Notes: a model not told the origin generated them from the sequence alone. Shown: positions 16,702 to 25,999, counted from the stretch's first letter. The stretch: 64,000 bases of DNA from an unicellular cyanobacterium SU2 (GCA_002110465.1 NEED01000081.1:62001-126000), one strand, 5' to 3'. A program made the numbers and translations.

Positions 16702-18372
16702 TTAGAAAGTAAAGGTGGTGCGAATAGTTCCAATGACCAAAGATTCATTACTATCATCATAATCAGGGGAAGTAATGATAATAATCCCAGGAGTAATTGA
16801 GATATTGTCATTCAGGGGATATTCATAAATAGCTTCCACGTGAAAAGAACTATCACGGTCATTATTTCTTAACCCATCAGGAAGGATAATATCTGACTTA
16901 GAAACCCAAGGTTCCATCCCGACAATAACTGCCCCTGTAGCACCCTCAAAAAAGGCATCAGGAAACGCCAACGTTACTGCCCAATTCCAGATATCTAATT
17001 TACCCCGATCTATGTTTCCTAACTCTTCTCCTAAATCAATAGCCCCTAGAGTTCTTGTACTGGTAAAACCGCCCCAACCACCTAAGACAAATTGATCGAA
17101 CATACGCCAAGTAAATTCCATCCCATAGGAGTTATTAACCGTATTAACTGACGCTTCAAAATCTTCAAACTCTTCTTCAATAAAGGTTTGAAAATTCGAC
17201 CGACGACTACCCGTTCCCGAATCCAAATTATTGTATCCATGCACATAGGTAAACGCCACTTTAAAATTGTCACTAGGTTCGTAGGCAAATTGTGCGATCG
17301 CACCATAAGGACCATTAAACATCCCTGCACCCAAAGCAGGATCACCCCCATCGGTGGCTAAATAACCCCCACTCCATTCAAATACCTCAAAAATTTGCCC
17401 TTGGAAGCCAATCCCTGGCCCTTCACCCATATAATAAAGGGGATTACGACTACCGAATGCAGATATCGCCCCAGATGCCCCATCCCCATCGAGGAAGTTC
17501 ACCGTGGGAACGAAGTCATCGAAAGCACCCCCAACCGGTTCGACAAACATCCGCACATTGTCCGCCAAGGCAAACTCATAAATAATCAGTTCTACGGCTA
17601 AATCACTGTTATCAGGTTGTGAAAAACCTAATTCCCCTTCAAACGTCCCTGTGATGTCAGAATAAGCGGGTACAGTCCCTGTTGCCAGACGGGTATAGAG
17701 TAAGTCATCTCCATCAAAACTGGTATTTAATTCCAGTCGTCCCCGATACCCTAGGTTAGTCACCTTATTGATCTCTTCAGTCCCTCGGTTTTTCTCCCCA
17801 CTGGTGATCCCCGTTAACCCAACGACAAATTCTCCGGTGAGTTTGGTGGTGGTGGAAAATTGATGATCTTCGAGATAGGCTACCCGTGACTCTAAATTAT
17901 TCACCCGTGATCCCAAGGCGGCTAATTCCCCTTCAAATTCTCTTGCTAAACGTTTAAGTTTTTCGATATCTTCGCGTAAAACCGCTACATTTTCCTGTAA
18001 TAACCGTTCGATAGTGGTTAAACAGGCATTTAACCCCGCAGCAAATTCATGACGAGATAATGCTCTGTCTCCTCGAAAGGTGCGATCGGGATACCCGACA
18101 ATGCAACCATAGCGTTCTACCAACCCTCGCAAGGCTTCATAAGCCCATTGGGTAGGGGAAACGTCTTGTAACTCGGAAACACTGGTTACTTGGGATCTTG
18201 ATTTTCGACGGCGGTTTGTCCCATTCAAAAAGCCATCACGGGATTGTTGTAGCTTAAAATTGTTATTGGGTAACTCCGGTAAAGGTAAAGCTTGAGAATT
18301 GGGGGAAATAATCATCATTATTCCTAAGATGACTAGGGGAAATTTAACTAGAGATCGAACATTTAACACCAT
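16702..18372 (-). CDS. Iron uptake porin (SLH plus OprB-type barrel)
   Basis: A 556-residue outer-membrane porin of the cyanobacterial SLH-OprB group, some of which admit inorganic iron. A signal peptide covers about 1-28. An SLH domain follows at about 70-119 (WAYEALRGLVERYGCIVGYP, RALSRHEFAAGL) and should grip peptidoglycan. A coiled coil is at about 120-172. The barrel runs from about 175 to the C-terminal TFTF, ending in the aromatic residue needed for outer-membrane insertion. AGGATT (about 18380) precedes the ATG. The short gap to futA holds a Fur-box-like sequence over a TATAAT, so this gene is likely iron-repressed with its own promoter. Confidence 0.92.
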   Translation of the reverse strand: MVLNVRSLVKFPLVILGIMMIISPNSQALPLPELPNNNFKLQQSRDGFLNGTNRRRKSRSQVTSVSELQDVSPTQWAYEALRGLVERYGCIVGYPDRTFRGDRALSRHEFAAGLNACLTTIERLLQENVAVLREDIEKLKRLAREFEGELAALGSRVNNLESRVAYLEDHQFSTTTKLTGEFVVGLTGITSGEKNRGTEEINKVTNLGYRGRLELNTSFDGDDLLYTRLATGTVPAYSDITGTFEGELGFSQPDNSDLAVELIIYEFALADNVRMFVEPVGGAFDDFVPTVNFLDGDGASGAISAFGSRNPLYYMGEGPGIGFQGQIFEVFEWSGGYLATDGGDPALGAGMFNGPYGAIAQFAYEPSDNFKVAFTYVHGYNNLDSGTGSRRSNFQTFIEEEFEDFEASVNTVNNSYGMEFTWRMFDQFVLGGWGGFTSTRTLGAIDLGEELGNIDRGKLDIWNWAVTLAFPDAFFEGATGAVIVGMEPWVSKSDIILPDGLRNNDRDSSFHVEAIYEYPLNDNISITPGIIIITSPDYDDSNESLVIGTIRTTFTF

Positions 18373-18397
18373 TAAAATTAATCCTCACACTTATTTT

Positions 18398-18416
18398 GAT
18401 AATGGTTCTCATTATA
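18398..18416. promoter_or_regulatory. Fur-box-like operator over the porin -10 element
   Basis: The 19 bases GATAATGGTTCTCATTATA match the outer arms of the classical Fur box GATAATGATAATCATTATC. On the minus strand the same bases contain TATAAT (18411-18416), 39 bases before the porin start codon, as expected for a -10 hexamer covered by a repressor. No clear -35 is visible, which is common at cyanobacterial promoters. Confidence 0.65.
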
Positions 18417-19469
18417 CTATTTCCACCCAGACCGATCCATGACTCGCACCGCCTTGGCTAAATTGGGTCCATAGTCATCGACACTGGCTACATCAGACTT
18501 ATAGGAGCCAAACTGAGCTAAAACAGGATTAATAGAAACCCCTTGAACAACAGGATATTCATAGTTTCCTTGAGCAAAAAAGTTTTGTGCTTCTGAAGTC
18601 ACAAGATATTCTAAGAATTGAATAGCTGCGCGAGGGTTAGGAGCAGTTTTCACTAAACCAGCACCACTAATATTAACGTGCGTCCCTCTTCCATTTTGAT
18701 TAGGAAAAAATAGGCCAACTTTTCGAGCGATCTCCTGTTTTGTTGGATCATTACTATCAGCTAACTTAGCTAAATAGTAGCTATTAGCTAGGGCTAGATC
18801 AGCCACTCCAGCAGCAACGGCTGTAATTTGGGCGGTATCATTTCCTTGGGGGGAACGGGCAAAATTACTAACTAATCCTCGACACCATTTCTCTGTTGCT
18901 TGTTCTCCTCTTGTCGCAATCAGCCAACTAGAAAGAGACTGATTATAAATATTACTAGAAGAGCGAATAATGAATTTATCTTTCCACTTGGGAGTAGCTA
19001 AATCTTCATAAGTAGAAAGCTGAGCAGGATTAACGTTTGCCTTGTTGTACATAATAACCCGCAAACGCTTACTGAAACCAAACCAATGACCGTTAGAATG
19101 TCTGAGGGAAGCGGGAATTTTTTGTTGAAGAATTTGAGAATTAACGGGGGCAAAAATACCAGCTTGATCGGCTCGCCATAACCGTCCTGCATCCACAGTA
19201 ATTAAGATATCTGCTGGACTATTACGCCCTTCTGTTTTAATTCTTTCAATGAGAGGATCGCCTTTGGCTTCAATCAGATTAACTTTGATTCCTGTTTGTC
19301 GGGTGAAGTTTTCATATAAACGACCATCAGTATTGTAATGACGGGATGAATATAGGTTGACTTCTCGATTTTGTGCTGACCCTTTTTTAATATGAATAAA
19401 AGGACTTAAAGCAACCGTTGCTGCGGCTGCACTGCTTCCTAAAAATACTCGTCGGGAAACTTTATTCAT
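18417..19469 (-). CDS. futA: Ferric iron ABC transporter substrate-binding protein, soluble Tat-exported FutA
   Basis: A 350-residue periplasmic Fe3+-binding protein. The Tat signal has SRRVFLG (5-11) and ends near SAQ (31-33), with no lipobox, so the mature protein should be soluble (FutA2-like). Iron ligands typical of FutA are visible: His44-Tyr45 (YSSRHYNTD), Tyr175 (NIYNQS) and the Tyr231-Tyr232 pair (NSYYLAK). AGGAGT lies 5 bases before the ATG. It follows the lipoprotein paralogue by 54 bases. The permease (FutB) and ATPase (FutC) genes are not here. The product is highly similar to the upstream gene throughout, implying tandem duplication. Confidence 0.93.
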   Translation of the reverse strand: MNKVSRRVFLGSSAAAATVALSPFIHIKKGSAQNREVNLYSSRHYNTDGRLYENFTRQTGIKVNLIEAKGDPLIERIKTEGRNSPADILITVDAGRLWRADQAGIFAPVNSQILQQKIPASLRHSNGHWFGFSKRLRVIMYNKANVNPAQLSTYEDLATPKWKDKFIIRSSSNIYNQSLSSWLIATRGEQATEKWCRGLVSNFARSPQGNDTAQITAVAAGVADLALANSYYLAKLADSNDPTKQEIARKVGLFFPNQNGRGTHVNISGAGLVKTAPNPRAAIQFLEYLVTSEAQNFFAQGNYEYPVVQGVSINPVLAQFGSYKSDVASVDDYGPNLAKAVRVMDRSGWK

Positions 19470-19523
19470 GATGACTCCTGATTGTTTTTTGAACTAATTT
19501 TTAACGGTTTAAAATTGGAAATA

Positions 19524-20606
19524 TTACTTCCAGCCAGCCCGATTCATGATCTGAACTGCGGTGGCTAAATTCGGTCCAAACGAAGCAATATTAGTGGTGT
19601 CCGCTTTAAAGGTTCCGAAACTTTTCAACACCGGATCTAAGGGAACTCCTTCAACCACGGGATATTCATCGTTTCCTTGGGCAAAGAATTCCTGAGCGGT
19701 ATTACTGGTTAAATATTCAAGAAATTTAATAGCATTTTCCTGATTAGGAGCATTTTTAATCACTCCTCCCCCGCTAATATTTACATGGGTTCCACGCTGA
19801 TTTTCTCCTTGGTTCGGAAAAAATACCCCAACTTTCTCGGCGGCTTCTTGTCTAACGGGGTCATCGGATTTAGCAAACCGTGCCAAATAATAGGTATTAG
19901 CTAGGGTGAGATCTCCTACTCCTGCAGCCACATCTTGAATTTGTCCTGTGTCATTGCTTTGGGGTTCTCGGGCAAAATTAGCCACAAACCCCCGACACCA
20001 TTCTTCGGTTTTTTCCTCTCCGTGAGCTTCAATCAGAGAAGCAACGAGGGATTGATTGTAAATATTACTCGAAGATCGGATAATAATTCTTCCTTTCCAC
20101 TTAGGATCGGCTAAATCCTCATAAGTAGATAGTTCTTCGGGTTTTACCTTATCTTTGTTATACATAATCACCCTAGCCCGTTTAGTAAAGCCAAACCAGA
20201 GTCCTTCGGGATTGCGCAATGATGGGGGAATTTTCGTTTCGAGAATGGGAGAGGAAATGGGGGTAAAAATTCCGGCTTCTTGGGCGCGCCACAACCTAGC
20301 AACATCAACGGTAATTAAAATATCTGCGGGACTGTTTTCCCCCTCTGTCTGAATGCGTTCGATGAGTTCATCAGCACTGCCTTCAACGAGGTTAACTTTA
20401 ATCCCTGTCTCTTTGGTAAAGCCACCATACAGTTGTTCATCTGTGTTGTAGTGGCGTGACGAATAGATGTTGAGTTCTCCATTCGCCCCGGCGTTGGAAC
20501 TCTCATTACTATTGTTGTTCCCACAACTGGCTAACAATTGATTAATTCCTACGATAGCAGTTGCTGTACTGATGCTCAGGAAGATTCGTCTAGAAATCGG
20601 TTTCAC
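19524..20606 (-). CDS. futA: Ferric iron ABC transporter substrate-binding protein, lipoprotein FutA
   Basis: A 360-residue Fe3+-binding protein. It has a twin-arginine motif (SRRIFLS, 5-11) and also a lipobox LLASC (24-28, Cys28), followed by a flexible Asn/Ser/Gly linker, so it should be membrane-tethered. The ligand set is the same as in the downstream copy: His52-Tyr53, Tyr183 and Tyr239-Tyr240. The start codon is GTG, with GGAG 13 bases upstream. It heads the minus-strand iron cluster. The tethered and soluble FutA pair probably divides ferric iron capture between membrane surface and periplasm; that division is inference. Confidence 0.93.
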   Translation of the reverse strand: MKPISRRIFLSISTATAIVGINQLLASCGNNNSNESSNAGANGELNIYSSRHYNTDEQLYGGFTKETGIKVNLVEGSADELIERIQTEGENSPADILITVDVARLWRAQEAGIFTPISSPILETKIPPSLRNPEGLWFGFTKRARVIMYNKDKVKPEELSTYEDLADPKWKGRIIIRSSSNIYNQSLVASLIEAHGEEKTEEWCRGFVANFAREPQSNDTGQIQDVAAGVGDLTLANTYYLARFAKSDDPVRQEAAEKVGVFFPNQGENQRGTHVNISGGGVIKNAPNQENAIKFLEYLTSNTAQEFFAQGNDEYPVVEGVPLDPVLKSFGTFKADTTNIASFGPNLATAVQIMNRAGWK

Positions 20607-20637
20607 GGCTGATTGATTAACTCCGTTACGCTTTGTT

Positions 20638-20656
20638 GATAGTAGTTATCGATAAT
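20638..20656. promoter_or_regulatory. Candidate Fur-like site upstream of the first futA
   Basis: GATAGTAGTTATCGATAAT reads as three hexamers related to GATAAT (GATAGT, inverted GTTATC, GATAAT), ending 32 bases before the GTG start. On the minus strand a TACAAT (20668-20673) could be the -10. The match is weaker than at 18398. The rest of 20607-20928 shows nothing else I can support. Confidence 0.4.
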
Positions 20657-20928
20657 TTGTCTGATGTATTGTAGCACTACTGCTAAAAATTCCCAGTAAT
20701 TTTCAGAATAATTTATCTTTAGGTTAAGAAAAAGCTAGAGATATCAGGATAGAAATATGGTTAAGATCCATTAATAAATAAAGCTTTCGGGAAGATTAGA
20801 AATGTTAAGCTTGACCAAGGTTCATTCTTGAGCTTTTTGATCAGCAATTTAATTTTGATTTTATTTTTTCAATAATCTTAAATAGTTGACAATAATATAT
20901 TGAGAGTTAAATAAAGTTAAGAAAACCT

Positions 20929-21582
20929 ATGTTAAAAAGTCTATTATCTTTGTTTTTACAAGAAAATTGTCCCTTATGCGATCGCCCCACCCAAGAAGAG
21001 ATTTGTTCCTATTGTCAAAAGCAATTAAAAAATTATAAATTAAAAAATCATCAGCAATTTTGGCAAGGAGAATTACCCTTATTTGTTTGGGGACAATACG
21101 AAGGTAAATTAAAACAGTCAATTGCTGCTTTAAAATATGATAAATATCAATCTATTGGGGAGTTATTAGGAATTTGGTTAGGGGAAAGTTGGAGCAATTC
21201 GTCTAAAGTTAAATCAATTAAATCAATAACGGTTATTCCTATTCCCTTAGATCCGAAAAAACAAAAAGACAGGGGGTTTAATCAAGCAGAAGTGATAGCC
21301 AGAACCTTCTGTCAAATAACGGGTTATCGTTTACAAGGTAACGGATTAGAAAAAGTACGATCAACTCAAGCGATGTTTGGCTTAAATCCAACCGAACGTC
21401 AAGCCAATATTAAACAAGCTTTTCGGGTCAGAAAATCCTTAGAAAAACAATTAGCATCAAATCCTGTTTTATTATTAGACGATATTTATACCACTGGCGC
21501 AACTGCAACAGAAGCCGCCCAAAGTTTACGGAGTAAAGGAATTAAGGTGATAGGAATTGCCGCGATCGCTAAACCGAATTGA
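20929..21582 (+). CDS. comF: ComF family phosphoribosyltransferase-like protein
   Basis: A 217-residue ComF protein. The N-terminal zinc ribbon has Cys14, Cys17, Cys26 and Cys29 (CPLC...CSYC). The C-terminal type I phosphoribosyltransferase fold carries the PRPP loop VLLLDDIYTTGATATEAA at about 180-197. ComF is required for DNA uptake in naturally competent bacteria, where it supports ssDNA handling in the cytosol. It appears to be a single gene. A hairpin follows. Confidence 0.92.
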   Translation: MLKSLLSLFLQENCPLCDRPTQEEICSYCQKQLKNYKLKNHQQFWQGELPLFVWGQYEGKLKQSIAALKYDKYQSIGELLGIWLGESWSNSSKVKSIKSITVIPIPLDPKKQKDRGFNQAEVIARTFCQITGYRLQGNGLEKVRSTQAMFGLNPTERQANIKQAFRVRKSLEKQLASNPVLLLDDIYTTGATATEAAQSLRSKGIKVIGIAAIAKPN

Positions 21583-21596
21583 AGGGAGGGAGTGGG

Positions 21597-21618
21597 GCTT
21601 CGACTATCGCTCAGCCCA
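21597..21618. repeat. Hairpin-forming sequence after comF
   Basis: GGGCT...AGCCC flank CTTCGACTATCGCTC just after the comF stop. This phrase is a common intergenic repeat in cyanobacteria. A T-rich run does not follow directly, so a terminator role is uncertain. Confidence 0.35.
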
Positions 21619-21762
21619 AAGGGGAGTGAGGGAGGAAAGAGAAAAAATAATCTTTAATTTAGGTTTGAACTTCTGAGATCTCTTTTAGAATACTGGTGAG
21701 TTATGGCGATCATTGCTAATTGACTAACCATTGACGTTTAACGGAGACTAAATAGAGAAATA

Positions 21763-22389
21763 ATGTTTAAAAAATCCTTAATATCATTGACCTTAGCCTG
21801 TGGGAGTGTTGTTCTGCCTCTATTCCTGGTGAATAGACAGGCGATCGCTCAAAGCGAACCTTCAACCAATACCATCTCAGAGGAAGTAACCGATACCCCA
21901 AAAGCAGAAACCACTAAAACCCCCACTTCTCCTATTACGCCAGCCATGTCTGAGGAAGAGACTCCCACCGACACAGCAACTCCGGCAGAAACTAAAGTAT
22001 TAGCGACGCGATTAGTGCTTAGATTAAAAGAGCGTAAAGTGTATGCCTATCAAGATGATGAAGTGTTAGCCAGTTACCGAGTAGCGATCGGCAAAAAAGG
22101 GTGGGAAACGCCTCAAGGAGAATTTGAAATTATTCAGATGGTGAAAAACCCGAAATGGCAAAACCCTTGGAATGGAAAAGTCAGTGCGCCAGGACCAAAT
22201 AGCCCCCTTGGAGAACGTTGGATTGGCTTTTGGACTGACGGGAAGGACTATATCGGATTTCATGGAACCCCTGGAGAACATTTGATTGGTCAAGCGGTTT
22301 CTCATGGTTGTGTTCGGATGAGAAATGCTGATGTAAAAGCTTTATTTGAATTAGTAGATAAAGGAATTCCGGTTATTGTCCAACCATAG
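21763..22389 (+). CDS. L,D-transpeptidase (YkuD domain)
   Basis: A 208-residue exported enzyme of peptidoglycan remodelling. The signal peptide covers about 1-29 (to RQAIAQ). A Thr/Pro/Glu-rich linker spans about 30-75. The YkuD domain has His167 (FHGT) and the catalytic SHGCVRM with Cys183. It should form 3-3 cross-links or attach proteins to peptidoglycan. It has its own intergenic region on both sides. Confidence 0.92.
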   Translation: MFKKSLISLTLACGSVVLPLFLVNRQAIAQSEPSTNTISEEVTDTPKAETTKTPTSPITPAMSEEETPTDTATPAETKVLATRLVLRLKERKVYAYQDDEVLASYRVAIGKKGWETPQGEFEIIQMVKNPKWQNPWNGKVSAPGPNSPLGERWIGFWTDGKDYIGFHGTPGEHLIGQAVSHGCVRMRNADVKALFELVDKGIPVIVQP

Positions 22390-22494
22390 GGTGACGCACA
22401 AAGTTAAACTCGTAAGAGAGGAGGACAGAAAAAACTGATTGTTCATTGTGCAATCAACTGTCCCCATCCCTCATTCAATGCGTTTGATTAGAAT

Positions 22495-23199
22495 ATGATT
22501 ATGGCTGGCATTGCTCAATCTCCTTACACTGAAACCCAAATTTCTGCTTGGTTACGAGGTTTATTAACCATTGCTTGGGCTGACGGGCATTATGACCCCG
22601 AAGAACAAGATTTAATCTCTCAACTGACCCAAGATTTAGCCTTAGAAGATACAGAGTATGTAGCCTTTAAGGCGATCGCTCCCAAACAATTAGCCCAAGA
22701 ACTGGGACAAGATAAAAATACAGCCGAAAATTTCTTAAGAACTGCTGTTTTAGTGGCGATCGCTGACGGGATTTATTCTCCTCCTGAAGCAGAATTGTTA
22801 CATCAGTTTAGCGATGCCTTAGGGCTAAAAATAGAAGCCTTAGAATCCTTAGAACATACCCTCTGTGATCCCCTAGAAGATCATCCAGAAGCACAAGCTG
22901 ACGGGGCAGCTACCTCCCTCAAGAGTCCACCCCATCCCCATCCCGATCTCTTACATCCCCTCAAAGACTGGCTTGATGGCATGGATATTCATGATCCTCG
23001 CCTTGCTAGATTTATTTGCAAGATGGTTCCTTCCCAATGTCCTTTTGAGCGAGATATTAAGCTTTTTGGTCACAAAGTTGTTCACATTCCCCCTTTATGT
23101 AAGCTCAATCCTCTCTATGAACAATTAGTCGGGTTGCGTTTTCGTGCCTTATGTTATTTGTCTGATGATTGCAAAGAAGATATCTCGGAGTATGTTTAG
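22495..23199 (+). CDS. TerB-like plus Mo-dependent nitrogenase C-terminal domain protein
   Basis: A 234-residue soluble protein in two parts. Residues about 15-125 form an all-helical TerB-like region with the repeated acidic loop motif AWADGHYDPEE and AIADGIYSPPE. Residues about 150-232 match the domain named 'Mo-dependent nitrogenase C-terminus' (HPLKDWLDGMDI, DPRLARFICKMVP, QCPFERDI, LCKLNPLYEQL). Despite the name, that domain is also found in cyanobacteria as a stand-alone protein and its job is unknown. The start could be the ATG at 22495 or at 22501. No nif genes are near. Confidence 0.85.
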   Translation: MIMAGIAQSPYTETQISAWLRGLLTIAWADGHYDPEEQDLISQLTQDLALEDTEYVAFKAIAPKQLAQELGQDKNTAENFLRTAVLVAIADGIYSPPEAELLHQFSDALGLKIEALESLEHTLCDPLEDHPEAQADGAATSLKSPPHPHPDLLHPLKDWLDGMDIHDPRLARFICKMVPSQCPFERDIKLFGHKVVHIPPLCKLNPLYEQLVGLRFRALCYLSDDCKEDISEYV

Positions 23200-23231
23200 A
23201 CTCATTAGAAAATCAACAAAAAACTAAGGTA

Positions 23232-23252
23232 GGGGTCAACGGTCGTTGACCC
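23232..23252. repeat. GGGTCAACG hairpin between the Mo-nitro_C gene and obgE
   Basis: GGGTCAACG and CGTTGACCC form a 9-base-pair inverted repeat with a 2-base centre. It may be a terminator for the upstream gene or a common cyanobacterial intergenic repeat. Confidence 0.5.
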
Positions 23253-23293
23253 TTAAAAATGATAAATTTTAGAACTTATAACCATAATTTTTG

Positions 23294-24280
23294 ATGCAAT
23301 TTATTGATCGCGCTGAAATTGAAGTAGAAGCAGGCAAAGGAGGGGACGGAATAGTTGCCTTCCGACGAGAGAAATATGTCCCTGCTGGAGGTCCTGCAGG
23401 GGGTAATGGGGGATGGGGAGGATCAGTCATTCTCGTCGCTGATCAAAACCTACAAACCTTACTGGACTTTCGTTATGCCCGTCGTTTCAAGGCTGATGAT
23501 GGGAAACGGGGCGGCCCTAGTAACCGGACGGGGGCTAATGGCAAAGATTGTATTATCGAGGTTCCCTGTGGAACCATGATCTATGATGCAGAAACCGAAG
23601 AAATTCTAGGGGACTTGGTAGAAAAAGGTCAAACCCTCTGTGTGGCTGCTGGAGGTAAAGGAGGATTAGGCAATAAACACTTTCTTAGCAACCAAAACCG
23701 CGCCCCAGATTATGCCCTCCCTGGACTTCCTGGGGAACATCGCTGGTTACGCTTGGAACTCAAGTTACTGGCCGAAGTGGGAATTATTGGCCTGCCTAAT
23801 GCAGGGAAATCTACCTTAATGGCTGCCCTGTCTGCTGCCCGTCCTAAAATTGCTGACTATCCTTTTACCACTCTTGTTCCTAATTTAGGAGTGGTGCGTA
23901 AACCCACAGGGGACGGGACAGTCTTTGCCGATATTCCAGGGTTAATTGAAGGGGCGCATGAAGGAATTGGGTTAGGCCATGAATTTCTGCGTCATATTGA
24001 ACGAACTCGCCTATTATTGCATCTGGTGGATGTTACTTCTATCGATCCAATCGCTGATTATCAGGTTATTCAAGAGGAATTAAACGCCTATGGCAGGGGT
24101 TTGAGCGATCGCCCCCAAATTATTGCCCTCAACAAAGTTGATGCAGCAGATGAGGAAACGATTCAAACGATTCAAACCGAGTTGGCCAACCTCAGTTCAT
24201 CTCCTATTATTACCATTTCTGCGGTAACACGAACGAGATTAGATGAATTGCTTCAAATTATCTGGCAAACTTTGGGATAA
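23294..24280 (+). CDS. obgE: GTPase Obg (ObgE/CgtA)
   Basis: A 328-residue ribosome-associated GTPase. The glycine-rich Obg fold covers 1-158 ([32 protein letters not shown]). The G domain has the P-loop GLPNAGKS (166-173), the switch-[14 protein letters not shown], and NKVD near 283. The variable C-terminal OCT domain of Bacillus-type Obg is absent. The start is the ATG at 23294; a TTG one codon earlier is less likely. The gene converges with tldD, 21 bases apart. Confidence 0.96.
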   Translation: MQFIDRAEIEVEAGKGGDGIVAFRREKYVPAGGPAGGNGGWGGSVILVADQNLQTLLDFRYARRFKADDGKRGGPSNRTGANGKDCIIEVPCGTMIYDAETEEILGDLVEKGQTLCVAAGGKGGLGNKHFLSNQNRAPDYALPGLPGEHRWLRLELKLLAEVGIIGLPNAGKSTLMAALSAARPKIADYPFTTLVPNLGVVRKPTGDGTVFADIPGLIEGAHEGIGLGHEFLRHIERTRLLLHLVDVTSIDPIADYQVIQEELNAYGRGLSDRPQIIALNKVDAADEETIQTIQTELANLSSSPIITISAVTRTRLDELLQIIWQTLG

Positions 24281-24301
24281 GTTGCGTTATTTTCCTTAAA
24301 G

Positions 24302-25696
24302 TTAACCAGCTTCTCCCCCTACCATCACGTCTTGAATTCGTAAACTTGGACCGCCACAACCAACGGCTAACCCACTTTGTCCGCCCTTCCCACAACCTCC
24401 TGATTCATCCCAATAAAAATCATTCCCGATCGCCTCAATATTTCCTAGGGTTTTAAACACATTCCCCGATAAAGTAACATCTCTGACCGGTTCAGCTAAT
24501 TTCCCATTGCGAATCATCCAAGCTTCCCCCGCACTAAAGGTAAACATCTCCCCATTAGTCATTCCCCCTAACCAATTTTTGGCATAAACCCCCTCTTTAA
24601 TATCGGTTAATAAATCTTCTACTGGGGTTTCTCCCCGTTCGATCCAAGTATTGGTCATTCGCACCAAAGGAGGATAATGATAGTTTAAACAACGGGCATT
24701 TCCTGTGGGGCGTTCGTTTAATTTTCCGGCGGTTTCCCGTGAATGCAACCGTCCCACCAAAACCCCATTATGAATTAATTGAGTGCTGGTTGCGGGGACT
24801 CCCTCATCGTCATAAAAATAACTCCCTCTGTGGCCTTGAGGAGCAGCCCCATCAAAAATTTGCAGAATCTCAGGGCCAAATCGTCTCCCCATGCTCATCA
24901 CTTCTAAGAGATCGGGATTTTCGTACAACATATCCGCTTCGGAGAGGTGGCCAAATGCCTCATGAACAAACAAACCGCTAAGAATGGGGTCAATCACCAC
25001 CGTATAGTTATTCCCCTTTACAGGGGGCAAAACCAAAGCATTCAGGGCGCGTTGAGCGGCTCCTTGTACCTGTTGTTCCAATCCCGTCAAATCTTCATAC
25101 CCTCGACGAGATCCGGTGGTTTCCCGTCCTGTTTGGAGAATTTCCCCACTTCTTGCCGTAGCCGAAAAGCGCATTTCCAAATCCACCCAAGACTGTTCAA
25201 TTAATGACCCTTCAGAGGTGGCTAGAAGCATGTGCTGGGTACTGTCTCCATAGCGCACTGAGGTGGTGGTAATTTGGTCACTCAGACTGCGTAGAATCTC
25301 ATTGTAATGGTCACACAGAGCTTTTTTTTGTGCTAAGGGAACCTGACGAGGATCGGTTCCGGTCAAGGGTAACTGACAAGTAATTTGGACGGGTTCAATG
25401 GGGGCTAATTGGGTTTCGTCATCTCCTACCAAACGCGCTGCGGCGATCGCTTCTTCCACTCGCTGGTCTAGGGTTGATAATTCATTAAAGGTCGCAAATC
25501 CCCAACCTCCTTTGTAACACGCTCTGACTTGACCTCCACTGGCAATCCCTTCACTGAGAGTATCTATTTTATTGCCTCTTAACATAATATTTGTCTCTTC
25601 GGCGTGTTCAACCCGAATGGCTAAAAAATCCACGCGATCGCGGTAACGAGATATGATTTCTGTTAGTCGATTTTTGTAGATAGCAATTTCAGTCAT
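24302..25696 (-). CDS. tldD: TldD metalloprotease
   Basis: A 464-residue TldD/PmbA-family protease. The zinc motif HEAFGH is at 245-250. The C-terminal CGKGGQSGLAVGCGGPSLRI region is the conserved active-site loop. TldD works as a heterodimer with TldE (PmbA) to degrade unfolded peptides and process modified ones. The partner is not in the window. The ATG at 25696 is supported by the conserved N-terminal length. Confidence 0.93.
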   Translation of the reverse strand: MTEIAIYKNRLTEIISRYRDRVDFLAIRVEHAEETNIMLRGNKIDTLSEGIASGGQVRACYKGGWGFATFNELSTLDQRVEEAIAAARLVGDDETQLAPIEPVQITCQLPLTGTDPRQVPLAQKKALCDHYNEILRSLSDQITTTSVRYGDSTQHMLLATSEGSLIEQSWVDLEMRFSATARSGEILQTGRETTGSRRGYEDLTGLEQQVQGAAQRALNALVLPPVKGNNYTVVIDPILSGLFVHEAFGHLSEADMLYENPDLLEVMSMGRRFGPEILQIFDGAAPQGHRGSYFYDDEGVPATSTQLIHNGVLVGRLHSRETAGKLNERPTGNARCLNYHYPPLVRMTNTWIERGETPVEDLLTDIKEGVYAKNWLGGMTNGEMFTFSAGEAWMIRNGKLAEPVRDVTLSGNVFKTLGNIEAIGNDFYWDESGGCGKGGQSGLAVGCGGPSLRIQDVMVGGEAG

Positions 25697-25877
25697 CAGG
25701 GATTATCAGCGAATAGTTTAACAAGTTATTTTTTTAGTTTACGGGATTTTTCAAGTTCTAGGTTAAGAAAAATTAATTTTTAATTAAGTGTGAATCTAAT
25801 CCCCTCACTATGGGAACATTAAGTTATCGGGTTAATTCATCGTTTTTTCTCTTAACTTCATCACAAGTTTTTTAACT

Positions 25878-25997
25878 ATGAAACACACACAACTCCTCGC
25901 TACTGTTGCTATGACGATTCTTTTTGTTCAAGTCTCAACTCCTCTTTTAGGTCTCCTGAGTATTAGTGCTTGGGGATTGATATTAACCCTTAAATAA
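25878..25997 (+). CDS. Possible small hydrophobic protein (39 residues)
   Basis: An open frame beginning MKHTQLLATVAMTILFVQ and continuing as one hydrophobic segment of about 25 residues, then a short tail. It ends 2 bases before the stop of the convergent gene at 26000. I do not recognise it, and no strong ribosome-binding site is present. Its composition is that of a single-pass membrane peptide. It is the only gene-like object in 25697-25999. Confidence 0.35.
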   Translation: MKHTQLLATVAMTILFVQVSTPLLGLLSISAWGLILTLK

Positions 25998-25999
25998 TT

